DNA of 48,278 nucleotides. Source: Acidithiobacillus marinus. GTDB lineage: Bacteria > Pseudomonadota > Gammaproteobacteria > Acidithiobacillales > Acidithiobacillaceae. The stretch is taken from positions 1-48,278 of the forward strand of contig NZ_MXAV01000046.1 of NCBI RefSeq assembly GCF_002847505.1, given 5' to 3'. Positions 1 through 6,837 of this stretch are shown here, piece after piece (the first letter of the stretch is position 1; the number at the start of each line of letters is the position of its first letter). The notes beneath the pieces are model-generated. The model was not told where the DNA came from, did no database searches, and was given only the letters and a program-made list of their open reading frames with translations. Both the position numbers and the translations under genes were made by a program.

Positions 1-87
1 GAGGAACCTATCAAACTTATGCTTGCTGCTTTTTCTGTTCGTGTTTCCCTTATGGCCGCCAAAACCTTTTTCTATAACCTCAAATAG
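1..87 (+). CDS. 3' end of an inovirus gene, probably minor coat protein (pVI/DUF2523-like)
   Basis: Frame 1 is open from the window edge to TAG at 85-87 and gives 28 residues, hydrophobic and ending KTFFYNLK. It stops 8 bases before the Zot start. In inoviruses the gene just before the Zot/pI ATPase is normally the pVI-type minor coat protein, a small membrane protein at one virion tip. The assignment rests on position and on the hydrophobic, basic-ended tail; the tail itself shows no diagnostic motif. The coding strand is very rich in T and C, like the Zot gene. The 5' end lies outside the window. Confidence 0.5.
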   Translation, partial: EEPIKLMLAAFSVRVSLMAAKTFFYNLK

Positions 88-95
88 GTGCTTCT

Positions 96-1217
96 ATGCT
101 CAATCTCTATACTGGTACTCCCGGTGCTGGTAAAACCCTTAAAATGCTTGCCGATCATCTTGCTTCTGCTGATGGCAATCGTCCTATCTACGTTTACGGT
201 GTTGAAGGCTTAGTTCCTTCTGATAAATGGACCCCCCTCGAAGACCCCAAAGAATGGCACAAATGTCCCTATGGCTCCCTTGTCCTCGTTGACGAAGCTC
301 AAGCCGTTTTCCGTCCTCGTCGCCCTGGTGATCCTATTCCTGAATATGTTTCTGCTGCTGAGACCCATCGCCATCTTGGTATTGATCTCATTATGACTAC
401 TCAATACCCCATGTTGATTGATGCCCACTTGCGCCGCCTCGTTTCTAATCATCAACACCTTGTTAATGTCTGGGGCCTCAAAGGTCGCTCCTCTGTGTAC
501 GAATGGTCCGAATCGCAAGACGACCCCAAAGACCCCCGCGCCCGCAAACTTGCCCGCCGCTTCTTGTTCAAATACCCCAAACAGGTTTATGACCTGTATA
601 AATCCGCCCAAATCCACACTAAAAAGCCCCGCATTCCTGCATTTTTCAAATTCGGGATACCTATCATTCTTGTCATTCTCGGTTTTTCCGTATACTACGG
701 GTATTACGCCATTTCTCATTTTGCCAGTAATGGCGCTAAACCCATGCACCAATTCCTGGCCTCTCATGGCGGTGTTCCTGCTGCTGCTCCCTCTGTGGTC
801 AATGCCCCATTCGATATGACCCACAATGCCGCCCGGTCCCTGGCACTATCTACTAATACTGTATTGCTCAAACACCCCAAACACCCCCTGCAGGACTTCG
901 ACGCTTATTCCTTGCCTGTACGCTCTGAACAAGCCGCACAACTCCCCCTGATTTCGGATATGTACCGTGTTGTTGGCCATATTGGCTCTCCTGGTATGAA
1001 AGCCATGTATGTCATCCAGTCACGCTCTGGAGTTGAACATATCGTCCCCGGTATCCGCTGCAGCAATTATGAAGGCTTAGAGGTCTGCCGTTGGGGTGGT
1101 GGTTACGTTTCATCGGCCCCCCTGAAACATAGCAGTTCACGGCACCACACCCGTTACATTGATGAACCAAAACCCCCGCCTGCGGCCTTGCACGATGTCC
1201 CCGCTGCAATAAAGTGA
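96..1217 (+). CDS. Zonula occludens toxin family (Zot/pI) phage assembly ATPase
   Basis: This is a 373-aa inner-membrane ATPase of the Zot/pI family, which drives extrusion of filamentous phage through the envelope. Residues 7-14 form a Walker A loop (GTPGAGKT) and residues 62-69 a Walker B (LVLVDEAQ). A single membrane segment lies at about 186-208. It is followed by a periplasmic domain of about 165 residues with two cysteines near its end (GIRC, EVC), a possible disulfide. Length and layout match inovirus pI proteins. The coding strand is strongly pyrimidine-biased (CCT, CTT, CGT and GCT codons), as is usual for ssDNA phages and unlike the chromosomal genes to the right. A strong terminator follows at 1252-1281. 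Confidence 0.93.
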   Translation: MLNLYTGTPGAGKTLKMLADHLASADGNRPIYVYGVEGLVPSDKWTPLEDPKEWHKCPYGSLVLVDEAQAVFRPRRPGDPIPEYVSAAETHRHLGIDLIMTTQYPMLIDAHLRRLVSNHQHLVNVWGLKGRSSVYEWSESQDDPKDPRARKLARRFLFKYPKQVYDLYKSAQIHTKKPRIPAFFKFGIPIILVILGFSVYYGYYAISHFASNGAKPMHQFLASHGGVPAAAPSVVNAPFDMTHNAARSLALSTNTVLLKHPKHPLQDFDAYSLPVRSEQAAQLPLISDMYRVVGHIGSPGMKAMYVIQSRSGVEHIVPGIRCSNYEGLEVCRWGGGYVSSAPLKHSSSRHHTRYIDEPKPPPAALHDVPAAIK

Positions 1218-1251
1218 CATGTCACAAGGCTTTCACAAGTCAGAGCCGATT

Positions 1252-1281
1252 AAAAAATTATTCGCTCGCGAATCATTTTTT
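1252..1281. terminator. Intrinsic terminator after the Zot gene
   Basis: AAAAAAT, T, ATTCGC, loop TC, GCGAAT, C, ATTTTTT: a hairpin with one T/C mismatch, an A-tract on the left and a T-tract on the right. It can work in both directions. It separates the phage morphogenesis unit from the next three genes, which are therefore probably a separate transcription unit. Confidence 0.8.
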
Positions 1282-1360
1282 CATTGGCCAGCAGCGCCGC
1301 GATTCATCAAGAAATACAAATTTATTGCGCGAATGCGCACAGACAGGAGATTAAAAACGC

Positions 1361-1546
1361 ATGCACTATATCGCCCATATCGTCATATCGGCTGTCTTAC
1401 ATGCCCTGATATACCTGGCCATCTGGAAAGCCCTGCAGTTCGCTACACTGGGGCAGGTCCTCGGTATCTTGGCCGTGGTCCTGCTGGTGGTCATCGTCTC
1501 CGGCCTGGCCTGGCATTTTCTCACCAACAGAAGAGGGCGCCCATGA
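1361..1546 (+). CDS. Small two-segment membrane protein in the prophage
   Basis: This 61-aa protein is almost entirely two hydrophobic segments (about 5-25 and 29-53) followed by a basic tail (NRRGRP). GGAG lies 11 bases before the ATG. Its stop overlaps the start of the lipoprotein gene (ATGA at 1543-1546), so the two are probably translationally coupled. No family is recognised. A membrane protein overlapping a small lipoprotein recalls Rz/Rz1 spanins, but filamentous phages do not lyse their hosts and there is no coiled coil here, so that reading is weak. Base composition is more GC-rich and balanced than in the Zot gene, which suggests later acquisition. Confidence 0.65.
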   Translation: MHYIAHIVISAVLHALIYLAIWKALQFATLGQVLGILAVVLLVVIVSGLAWHFLTNRRGRP

Positions 1547-1728
1547 GAACGCCGCCCCTCGCCGTGATCCTGATCCTGCTTTCCGGATGTGCTTATCATC
1601 CCGGCCATCAATTCACCTGGACCCAACGCGCCAGTATGCAAGCGGATAACGCCAGCGAGTTACTGCGTAACGAAACCGCTTCACTTAATCAAGAGACAAA
1701 CCGCGATTTTCAAGAGATGGGAGATTAA
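1543..1728 (+). CDS. Small lipoprotein in the prophage
   Basis: This 61-aa protein starts at the ATG overlapping the previous stop. Residues 1-17 are a lipoprotein signal peptide ending in the lipobox LLSGC, so the mature protein would be a lipidated peptide of about 44 residues. The mature part is polar and rich in Asn, Glu and Gln (around ASELLRNETASLNQETN), possibly a short helix. It is followed 3 bases after its stop by the glycosyltransferase gene. A surface-exclusion or envelope-modifying role is a guess from the lipobox and neighbours. Confidence 0.7.
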   Translation: MRTPPLAVILILLSGCAYHPGHQFTWTQRASMQADNASELLRNETASLNQETNRDFQEMGD

Positions 1729-1731
1729 CCA

Positions 1732-2760
1732 ATGACCTCAAAACCCTTTGTACTGGCACACCCTGCCGATCATTACGCCTGCGGTCGTTACCGCGTAACG
1801 GACCCCCTCAATGCTCTGATCCAATCCGGAAGGGTAGATGGTGTAAGTTCTGACGTCTTTCTGGATAATGACACGCTGCTTGCATTACGCCCCGAAGTGG
1901 TGGTCTTTCAACGTGTCCTGGAACATGACCAGATTGCCGCCATAAAGCGTTACCGTAACGCTTTACCCCATGCCCGGTTGATTATGGATATTGATGACCT
2001 GATTGGTGAGATACCATCAACTAACCGCCACCGGAAAGGATTCCACAAGGACGCTGCGGACCGCTTTAAAAAAGCTGCCGCCCTCTGTGATCGTGTTGTC
2101 ACTTCTACGGAGTTTCTTAAAAATGAATACGGAAAATTTGCCCCTGAATCCATTGTCTGTCAGAACCGCCTCCCGGATGACCCCTGGTCACGTGTTACCG
2201 TCACGCACTCAAATAATAACAAGCCCCGGGTCGGTTGGGCGGGCAGTGCGGGACACCTTGGCGATCTTCGGATCATTATCCCTGTTATACGTGCTACTTG
2301 GCAGGAAATTGACTGGGTATTCTTGGGACCTGTCCCAGAATCTATCCGCAAAATGGCTGCCGAATACCATCCACAAGTTCCTATAGATCAATACCCTGCT
2401 AAGCTGGCCAGCCTGAACCTTGATTTGGCTGTTGCTCCTTTGGAAGTTACCAGATATAACCATGCAAAGTCAGCCCTTCGCATTCTTGAACTCGGTGCCT
2501 GCGGCTACCCGGTACTATGCAGCTATGGGGTAGGCGCCTTTGATATTGATCTGCCTGTGTTTCGCACTCCTAACAAAACTGAATCCTGGATATATAACCT
2601 GCGACTTTTGACGGACCCAACTTTTCCGCCGCCTGATTTGCGTCATCAAATCCTGTCACAATACCTGCTATCAAAAGGCTTAGATGATTGGTTCAATGCT
2701 TGGTGCTGTTCTGCATACGATGCTGATCCACACATTGACAGCTCCACTAAATTCGCCTAA
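1732..2760 (+). CDS. Glycosyltransferase (GT-B, family 4-like) carried by the prophage
   Basis: This 342-aa soluble protein has the C-terminal signature of GT-B glycosyltransferases found in O-antigen clusters and tailed-phage conversion modules. RVGWAGSAGHLGDL lies at 166-179, and the sugar-nucleotide-side stretch NHAKSALRILELGACG at 243-258 is followed by YPVL. The N-terminal half has MDIDDLIGEIP near 85-94. It would transfer a sugar from a nucleotide donor to an unknown acceptor, probably host LPS or pilus, or a phage component. It lies in a three-gene unit with the small membrane protein and lipoprotein, after a terminator. Glycosyltransferases are not standard inovirus genes, so this is probably cargo. 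Confidence 0.85.
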   Translation: MTSKPFVLAHPADHYACGRYRVTDPLNALIQSGRVDGVSSDVFLDNDTLLALRPEVVVFQRVLEHDQIAAIKRYRNALPHARLIMDIDDLIGEIPSTNRHRKGFHKDAADRFKKAAALCDRVVTSTEFLKNEYGKFAPESIVCQNRLPDDPWSRVTVTHSNNNKPRVGWAGSAGHLGDLRIIIPVIRATWQEIDWVFLGPVPESIRKMAAEYHPQVPIDQYPAKLASLNLDLAVAPLEVTRYNHAKSALRILELGACGYPVLCSYGVGAFDIDLPVFRTPNKTESWIYNLRLLTDPTFPPPDLRHQILSQYLLSKGLDDWFNAWCCSAYDADPHIDSSTKFA

Positions 2761-2788
2761 CTCCTTTTCCACAGGGTAGGGGGCTGTT

Positions 2789-3088
2789 ATGTATATTTCA
2801 CACCAGGCTATAGGCTTTTTTATTTTGTTTCTGCTGTTCTGGGTTTTTGCTTATGTCTTCAACCATTGGCTCAAGTCTTCCCAGCGGCATCGCCGCCGTA
2901 CACGGTCCGCTACACCTCGCCGTCCAATTGATGCCGAACCTCTTTCTAAACTTGTTGGTATTTGCCTTGGTGATAAAGCTAAAGCTGAACGGCTTATAGC
3001 TTTTGAGCAAAACCGAAACCCGCGCCTGTCCCGCCTTGCCGCTATTCATATGGCCATAGACGCTGTTGCTCGTGACAATCGCCGTTAA
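2789..3088 (+). CDS. Small membrane-anchored basic protein of the prophage
   Basis: This 99-aa protein has one N-terminal membrane segment (about 7-27). A strongly basic stretch (SSQRHRRRTRSATPRRP) follows, and then a short cytosolic domain of about 55 residues (KLVGICLGDKAKAERLIAFEQ...). A purine-rich ribosome site (AGGGGG) lies 5-6 bases before the ATG. The gene returns to the T-rich codon style of the Zot gene, so it looks native to the phage. No family is recognised. A very short membrane protein with a DNA- or RNA-binding-like patch near the end of an inovirus genome could act in replication or packaging, but nothing in the sequence proves it. Confidence 0.6.
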   Translation: MYISHQAIGFFILFLLFWVFAYVFNHWLKSSQRHRRRTRSATPRRPIDAEPLSKLVGICLGDKAKAERLIAFEQNRNPRLSRLAAIHMAIDAVARDNRR

Positions 3089-3309
3089 ACGTAACTGTAA
3101 CGATCCCCCATTTATCCGCGCAGCGGCCTCCGTCCTCAGTTGACCCCTTTCCCTTGGTGACAAATTCGGAGAGAGTAGGGCGTATAGCCCTTGAATCGAA
3201 AGGTAGTCAATAAGTTACTGCATAGCCCCGCGATGCAAGCCCGCCGCGTCTTTCTTGCGGCCCAGAGGGTAATCGGGCGGGAAAACGCTTTTTCAGGTTA
3301 TGCAGTGGG
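3089..3309. other. Noncoding hairpin-rich stretch of the prophage (possible intergenic/origin region)
   Basis: About 220 bases lack a credible gene between convergent phage genes. Visible stems are AGGGC-GTATA-GCCCT (3177-3191), GCCGC-N9-GCGGC (3243-3261) and an alternative outer pairing of CCCGCC (3240-3245) with GGCGGG (3276-3281). Filamentous phage genomes keep their origins and packaging hairpins in such a region. No nick-site sequence is recognised, so the origin role is inference. Confidence 0.4.
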
Positions 3310-3708
3310 CTACTGCTTGAGCCATAACCGGACGGTTTCTGGGGATTTACCGATTATCTGGGCAATGTCTTTGATGCTGATTTTGCTTTCTGCAAGCTTT
3401 CGGACGTTCTCGATCTCTTCTTGTCGTTTGGCCTTGTTCTGGCGGGTTTGTTCTTCTTTGATGATTTTCTCGGTGATGTAATAGCTTTTACCGCTGGCCT
3501 TGGCGGTTTTGCTAATGTTTCCATGCTTCTTGTACAGCTTGAGGATCTTCTCGGTGGTGATGGCCCAGTAGTTAGGTGTGGTCTTTACTGGGTGTTCCTC
3601 AAAGTAGTCATCCCACTGATTTTTTCCGGTGACGTGACTCCAGGGGATTTCTACAGTGATTTGCAGGACGTTACCGAATTGCTTGACGCGGATAGGTTGG
3701 GTTTGCAT
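3310..3708 (-). CDS. Helix-turn-helix regulator of the prophage
   Basis: This 132-aa protein ends in a clear helix-turn-helix (about 109-132: ISIKDIAQIIGKSPETVRLW). A second HTH-like stretch lies around 55-85 (ILKLYKKHGNISKTAKASGK). The N-terminal 45 residues include a WSHVTGKNQW motif of unknown meaning. GGAG sits 7 bases before the ATG. The gene is transcribed against the rest of the phage and sits between the noncoding region and the dif site, the usual place for an inovirus repressor. A perfect 15-bp dyad just upstream (3732-3746) suggests autoregulation. It is low in GC and rich in Lys and Ile compared with chromosomal neighbours. Confidence 0.7.
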   Translation of the reverse strand: MQTQPIRVKQFGNVLQITVEIPWSHVTGKNQWDDYFEEHPVKTTPNYWAITTEKILKLYKKHGNISKTAKASGKSYYITEKIIKEEQTRQNKAKRQEEIENVRKLAESKISIKDIAQIIGKSPETVRLWLKQ

Positions 3709-3731
3709 TGCGGGTCTCCGTTTGAACTGCT

Positions 3732-3746
3732 TGTATTAGCAATACA
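3732..3746. promoter_or_regulatory. Dyad operator upstream of the prophage regulator
   Basis: TGTATT-AGC-AATACA is a perfect inverted repeat 24 bases upstream of the regulator's start and inside its presumed promoter region. It is a natural candidate for autoregulatory binding by that protein. Confidence 0.5.
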
Positions 3747-3782
3747 TAGAGTACTTTTACCGCCCTGCTTACCCATTCCAGA

Positions 3783-3810
3783 ACTTTACATAATAAACAT
3801 TATGCGAACC
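3783..3810. other. dif: dif-like XerCD recombination site (chromosome-prophage junction)
   Basis: The 28-bp sequence from 3783 to 3810, read on the reverse strand, is a GGTTCGCATAA arm, centre TGTTTA and arm TTATGTAAAGT. E. coli dif is GGTGCGCATAA / TGTATA / TTATGTTAAAT, so 24 of 28 positions agree and both Xer-binding arms are preserved. Inoviruses such as CTXphi integrate at dif using host XerC and XerD, and here the inovirus genes end exactly at this site. The host gene to the right has its stop codon touching the site (3810-3812). The partner copy at the other prophage end would be left of the window. GGGNAGGG octamers oriented towards this site (see findings) support a chromosomal dif. 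Confidence 0.85.
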
Positions 3811-4307
3811 TATTGCTGGTGCGTATACACCAGCCAGACCCGTCTTTTATCGAGGTACACAAAGGCCTGCTGTGCAAATTGCTGAGCCAGTGCATATGCT
3901 GCAGACATACCCATGTCATGCACCAACACACTTTCTTCCCACCAATCATCTCTACCGCAGCGCGCTCGCCAATAAGAATAACCCGCTCTGCGCAGTGTCC
4001 GAATCAGTTGATGCTGCCGAAGATGATTTTTCCATGGGCTCAGCGGGACTGAACGTGGGTTCCAGGCAGTAATAATCACTCCAAGCACACCATAAGCTGG
4101 CCCACCAATGCGGAAATCATATCGACCGGGAATCCAATAATGACTTTCACGATAGGCCCTATCCAGCCGATCAAAAAACAATGAATAAAGCGACGGATGT
4201 TTTATACGAAACCTGCCGTTGGACCAGATGGCAACGTATGACGCACTGACCGACACGGGCTTCTCTTGCAAACTCATGGCTAACAACGGACGTCGTTGCT
4301 TAGGCAT
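3810..4307 (-). CDS. DUF3293 domain protein
   Basis: This protein of about 165 aa matches the DUF3293 pattern: an N-terminal part with FDFRIGG-like residues, the core ITAWNPRSVPLS, a basic region, a tryptophan-rich stretch (WRARCGRDDWWEESVLV) and a C-terminal half ending in a hydrophobic strand. Function is unknown for the family, which is small, soluble and widespread in proteobacteria. The ATG at 4307 was chosen because GGAG lies 6 bases before it; a frame-open extension to 4370 has no ribosome site. Its stop codon abuts the dif site, so the prophage insertion left the gene intact. Confidence 0.75.
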   Translation of the reverse strand: MPKQRRPLLAMSLQEKPVSVSASYVAIWSNGRFRIKHPSLYSLFFDRLDRAYRESHYWIPGRYDFRIGGPAYGVLGVIITAWNPRSVPLSPWKNHLRQHQLIRTLRRAGYSYWRARCGRDDWWEESVLVHDMGMSAAYALAQQFAQQAFVYLDKRRVWLVYTHQQ

Positions 4308-4419
4308 TCCACGCTCCACGGTACGAAAACAACTGTAGCAAGCAGGATACTGTCTTACGCTCGTAACCACTACCGGACTTATTCATGAATCATTATATTT
4401 CATAATATTGAAACACTTT

Positions 4420-5619
4420 TCAGGAGTCTTTATAAAGCTTGCCAGGCATACCCAAAGCAAGAACAAGACTGGGTAGTGCTGCCACAAAAGCTAGCAAGAA
4501 AAAATCCACGAAGCCTACTCTGGCAGCCAAAAAGCCACTGAAACCGCCGACAACCGTGGCAGCCACTGACATCAACGCCGAGCCTATGGCAAAATGCGTT
4601 GCTTGATAATTTTCCTGACAGCGTTGCATCAGAAATACCATCAATACGGCGGTACCTAGTCCTGCGGATGCTTGCTCGAAGGCAATGGTTACCCCGACCC
4701 ACCAAATATCAGGAGTCGCCCAGGCCAGCCAGGCATATGCCGGTATGGCTAGAGACTGAATAAATGTCAGGGGAAACAAAGTTCTTTTGAGTCCCCAACG
4801 CGATATGATGATGCCTCCCAGGAGTGCCCCGCCGATACCGGTGACGGTACCGATACTACCAGTCAGAATTCCGCGCGCCACCAGACCATAGCCCAGATGA
4901 TTCAGAAAAGGCGTTACCATGGCAAACATCATGGCATCCCCTGCCCTGAACAACAGGATGAAAGCCAATGCCCAAATAATTCCCGGTTGCGACAAATAGG
5001 TCTGAAAGGCTTCACGCACGGCCTCCCAGCGATTCAGCAGATGATGCGGATCATTTGAGGACGGGTTGGGAAGAATCCGGTGATGCAGGCCAGCCAGTCC
5101 CCACATCATGACTGCAGCGGTCAAAAAACAGATAATCCATGATGCCCAGCCCGCAAGGACAACCAATGCGCCATTTCCAACCAGCATGGCCACCCGATAC
5201 GCTGCCACCCTGAGTCCGGAAAAACCTGCCTGATCTGTTTTGTCCAGAGTTTGAATATAATAACCATCTACCGACATGTCATGGGTGGCTGACATAAAAG
5301 CCATCAGCATGAAGATCTTGGCGGCAAGCTCTAGATTAAGGTGTTGTGCTGGCCATATCAGTAAGGCGGCTACCGCTCCGAGAATCAACTCCATGATGAC
5401 CAACCAGCGCTTTTTGTTCCCGAATAAATCGATGATCGGGCTCCAGAAAAGCTTCAGATTCCAAGGCAAGCCAAAAAAGGAGAGCAGTCCAATCACCTGC
5501 AGACTGGCACCCGCTTGAGTAAAAAATTGCACTGAAACCTGCTGCACCAGAGAGAAAGGGAGCCCCTCCGCATAGTAGGTGCTGGCTATCCAGGAAAATT
5601 TTTTAAGGTTTTTTTTCAC
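4420..5619 (-). CDS. AmpG-like MFS permease
   Basis: This is a 12-segment inner-membrane transporter of about 399 aa. The start region YYAEGLPFSLVQQ, LPWNLKLFWSPIIDLFG, and SATHDMSVDGYYIQTLD resemble the AmpG/SLC33 group (AmpG imports anhydromuropeptides for cell-wall recycling; relatives carry siderophores or acyl-CoA). GTG at 5619 is the likely start because homology-like sequence begins there. The upstream extension in the same frame runs back through a terminator hairpin and into the cytochrome gene. The start lies only 17 bases after that terminator, so expression must come from read-through or an unrecognised promoter. Substrate is not certain. Confidence 0.7.
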   Translation of the reverse strand: MKKNLKKFSWIASTYYAEGLPFSLVQQVSVQFFTQAGASLQVIGLLSFFGLPWNLKLFWSPIIDLFGNKKRWLVIMELILGAVAALLIWPAQHLNLELAAKIFMLMAFMSATHDMSVDGYYIQTLDKTDQAGFSGLRVAAYRVAMLVGNGALVVLAGWASWIICFLTAAVMMWGLAGLHHRILPNPSSNDPHHLLNRWEAVREAFQTYLSQPGIIWALAFILLFRAGDAMMFAMVTPFLNHLGYGLVARGILTGSIGTVTGIGGALLGGIIISRWGLKRTLFPLTFIQSLAIPAYAWLAWATPDIWWVGVTIAFEQASAGLGTAVLMVFLMQRCQENYQATHFAIGSALMSVAATVVGGFSGFLAARVGFVDFFLLAFVAALPSLVLALGMPGKLYKDS

Positions 5620-5635
5620 CGCGTTTTCCAATAAG

Positions 5636-5661
5636 AAAAACCCCCGCTGGGCGGGGGTTTT
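5636..5661 (-). terminator. Intrinsic terminator after the cytochrome lipoprotein gene
   Basis: On the reverse strand AAAA-CCCCCGC-CCA-GCGGGGG-TTTTT: a 7-bp all-GC stem extended by A/T pairs, with a T-tract followed by CTTATT. It ends the cytochrome transcript and lies directly before the permease start. Confidence 0.88.
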
Positions 5662-5678
5662 AAGTGGCCTAAAACTGT

Positions 5679-6245
5679 TTAAGCGCTTTTCGGAGGAGCA
5701 ATAGGCTTTTGCGCCATCACCCAGGCCGCGAGTTCCTTGGCCTGAGCGGGTGTCACGCTCTGTGCGGGCATGGGCATACCACCCCAAACCCCGGATACAC
5801 CGTGTTCAATCGCATGACTCAGGGTGTCTATCGCTTTAGGACTACCCTTATATTTGTAGGCAACCCAGGCAAAGGCTGGTCCAACGACTTTAGCCTCAAC
5901 CTGATGACAAGCAAAACAACCCTTGGCTTCTGCCAGAGACTTGGCTTTAGCCATTTGATCGGTACTCATGCCAGAAGTCCCTGCTACCTTTTCAAAATGC
6001 CCGTTTCCACCCTGCATATTAAAGCTGGATGGTGAAGTGGTAGATCCAGTGCTAGCGTCACCAGCGCTGGTGTCACTGCTGGTAGAACCAGCCCCTTGAT
6101 CACCACTCATAGCCGAGCTGGAAGCAGAGCTATCACTGGGCGCTGTGCTGGTCTCTTCCTTCTTGGCACAAGCCGCTGCGAGAGTGACCACGCCGGCGAG
6201 TACCAGAAGGCGCATGATTGGACTGATGTTACGCAGGTTCATCAT
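5679..6245 (-). CDS. c-type cytochrome lipoprotein
   Basis: This 188-aa protein has a lipoprotein signal peptide (lipobox LAAAC at about residues 22-26). A low-complexity Ser/Thr/Ala/Gly linker of about 45 residues follows, and then a class I cytochrome c domain. The heme-binding CFACH motif lies near residue 110, and the axial methionine is probably in GGMPMPAQ. The protein would be lipid-anchored and face the periplasm, carrying electrons to a terminal acceptor; cytochromes of this kind are common in acidophilic iron and sulfur oxidisers. GGAGG lies 9 bases before the ATG. It follows a heme-less paralogue in the same direction and ends at a strong terminator. Confidence 0.88.
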   Translation of the reverse strand: MMNLRNISPIMRLLVLAGVVTLAAACAKKEETSTAPSDSSASSSAMSGDQGAGSTSSDTSAGDASTGSTTSPSSFNMQGGNGHFEKVAGTSGMSTDQMAKAKSLAEAKGCFACHQVEAKVVGPAFAWVAYKYKGSPKAIDTLSHAIEHGVSGVWGGMPMPAQSVTPAQAKELAAWVMAQKPIAPPKSA

Positions 6246-6295
6246 ACTATTACGCCTCCCTCTTTATACTGTAATGAAAATTCCACGGCAGTAAC

Positions 6296-6595
6296 TTAGT
6301 CCGTAGAAGAACCGGAGCTGTCACTGGCAGCGGCATCCGAAGAATCGGGGCTGCTGGTATCGGCGGCGGCAGAACTGTCAGCACTGGTATCGGGAGCAGC
6401 AGATTCCATAGGTGCAGCGGCAGCACTGGAATCGGCGCTGGTCGTGCTCGCTGAAGCAGTAGATTCAGTGGTTGTGGCAGAGCTACTGGCAGCAGCAGTC
6501 GTATCTTCCTTCTTGGCACAGGCAGAAGCCAGGGCAATGGCACCGGCAACCAGGACAATACGGGCAACAGGTTTGATCTTTGCAATATCCAACAT
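6296..6595 (-). CDS. Ser/Ala-rich lipoprotein, heme-less paralogue of the cytochrome's N-terminus
   Basis: This 99-aa protein has a signal peptide and lipobox (LASAC) followed by KKED. About 70 residues made almost only of Ser, Ala, Thr, Asp and Pro come next, and the protein ends there. The signal, lipobox and first mature residues (ACAKKED) mirror the neighbouring cytochrome (ACAKKEE), so one probably derives from the other by duplication. There is no CxxCH and no globular domain. The ATG at 6595 has GAGGAG 10 bases upstream. It could be a periplasmic or surface spacer, or a degenerate copy. It is first in the two-gene unit with the cytochrome. Confidence 0.7.
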   Translation of the reverse strand: MLDIAKIKPVARIVLVAGAIALASACAKKEDTTAAASSSATTTESTASASTTSADSSAAAAPMESAAPDTSADSSAAADTSSPDSSDAAASDSSGSSTD

Positions 6596-6776
6596 TTCTT
6601 TCACTCTCCTCAATGGTTAACACAGAAGTACAGCAACAACAATGCATCATTTATAGCGTAAATTTCAATATCATGTTAGCACTATTTTTTCCTCTGCCAA
6701 ATACCAGGCCTGCGGACCTACACCTTAGCTCTGCAGCTCACCCTCCCGGGTCATTCCGCCGGCTTGTCGCAAATAC

Positions 6777-6804
6777 TTGGCGATGTTCTCTTTTTATGTA
6801 TAAT
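6777..6804 (+). promoter_or_regulatory. Sigma-70-type promoter of the desaturase gene
   Basis: TTGGCG (6777-6782), 16-base spacer, TATAAT (6799-6804). The predicted start is about 25 bases before the desaturase ATG, giving a short leader that contains the GAGGG ribosome site. Confidence 0.7.
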
Positions 6805-6837
6805 AATGTGTGATTATATTTATTGAGGGTTGAGGTG

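Noticed and set aside
210..824. 204-codon reverse-strand frame inside the Zot gene
   Set aside because: It is antisense to a clear Zot protein, has no family features, and long frames are expected opposite T/C-rich coding sequence.
1361..1728. Spanin pair (Rz/Rz1) reading of the membrane protein and lipoprotein
   Set aside because: Inoviruses exit without lysis, the membrane protein has two spans and no coiled coil, and the lipoprotein is not proline-rich.
3191..3481. 96-codon forward frame across the prophage noncoding region
   Set aside because: Its second half is antisense to the HTH regulator, and it has no ribosome site or recognisable protein features.
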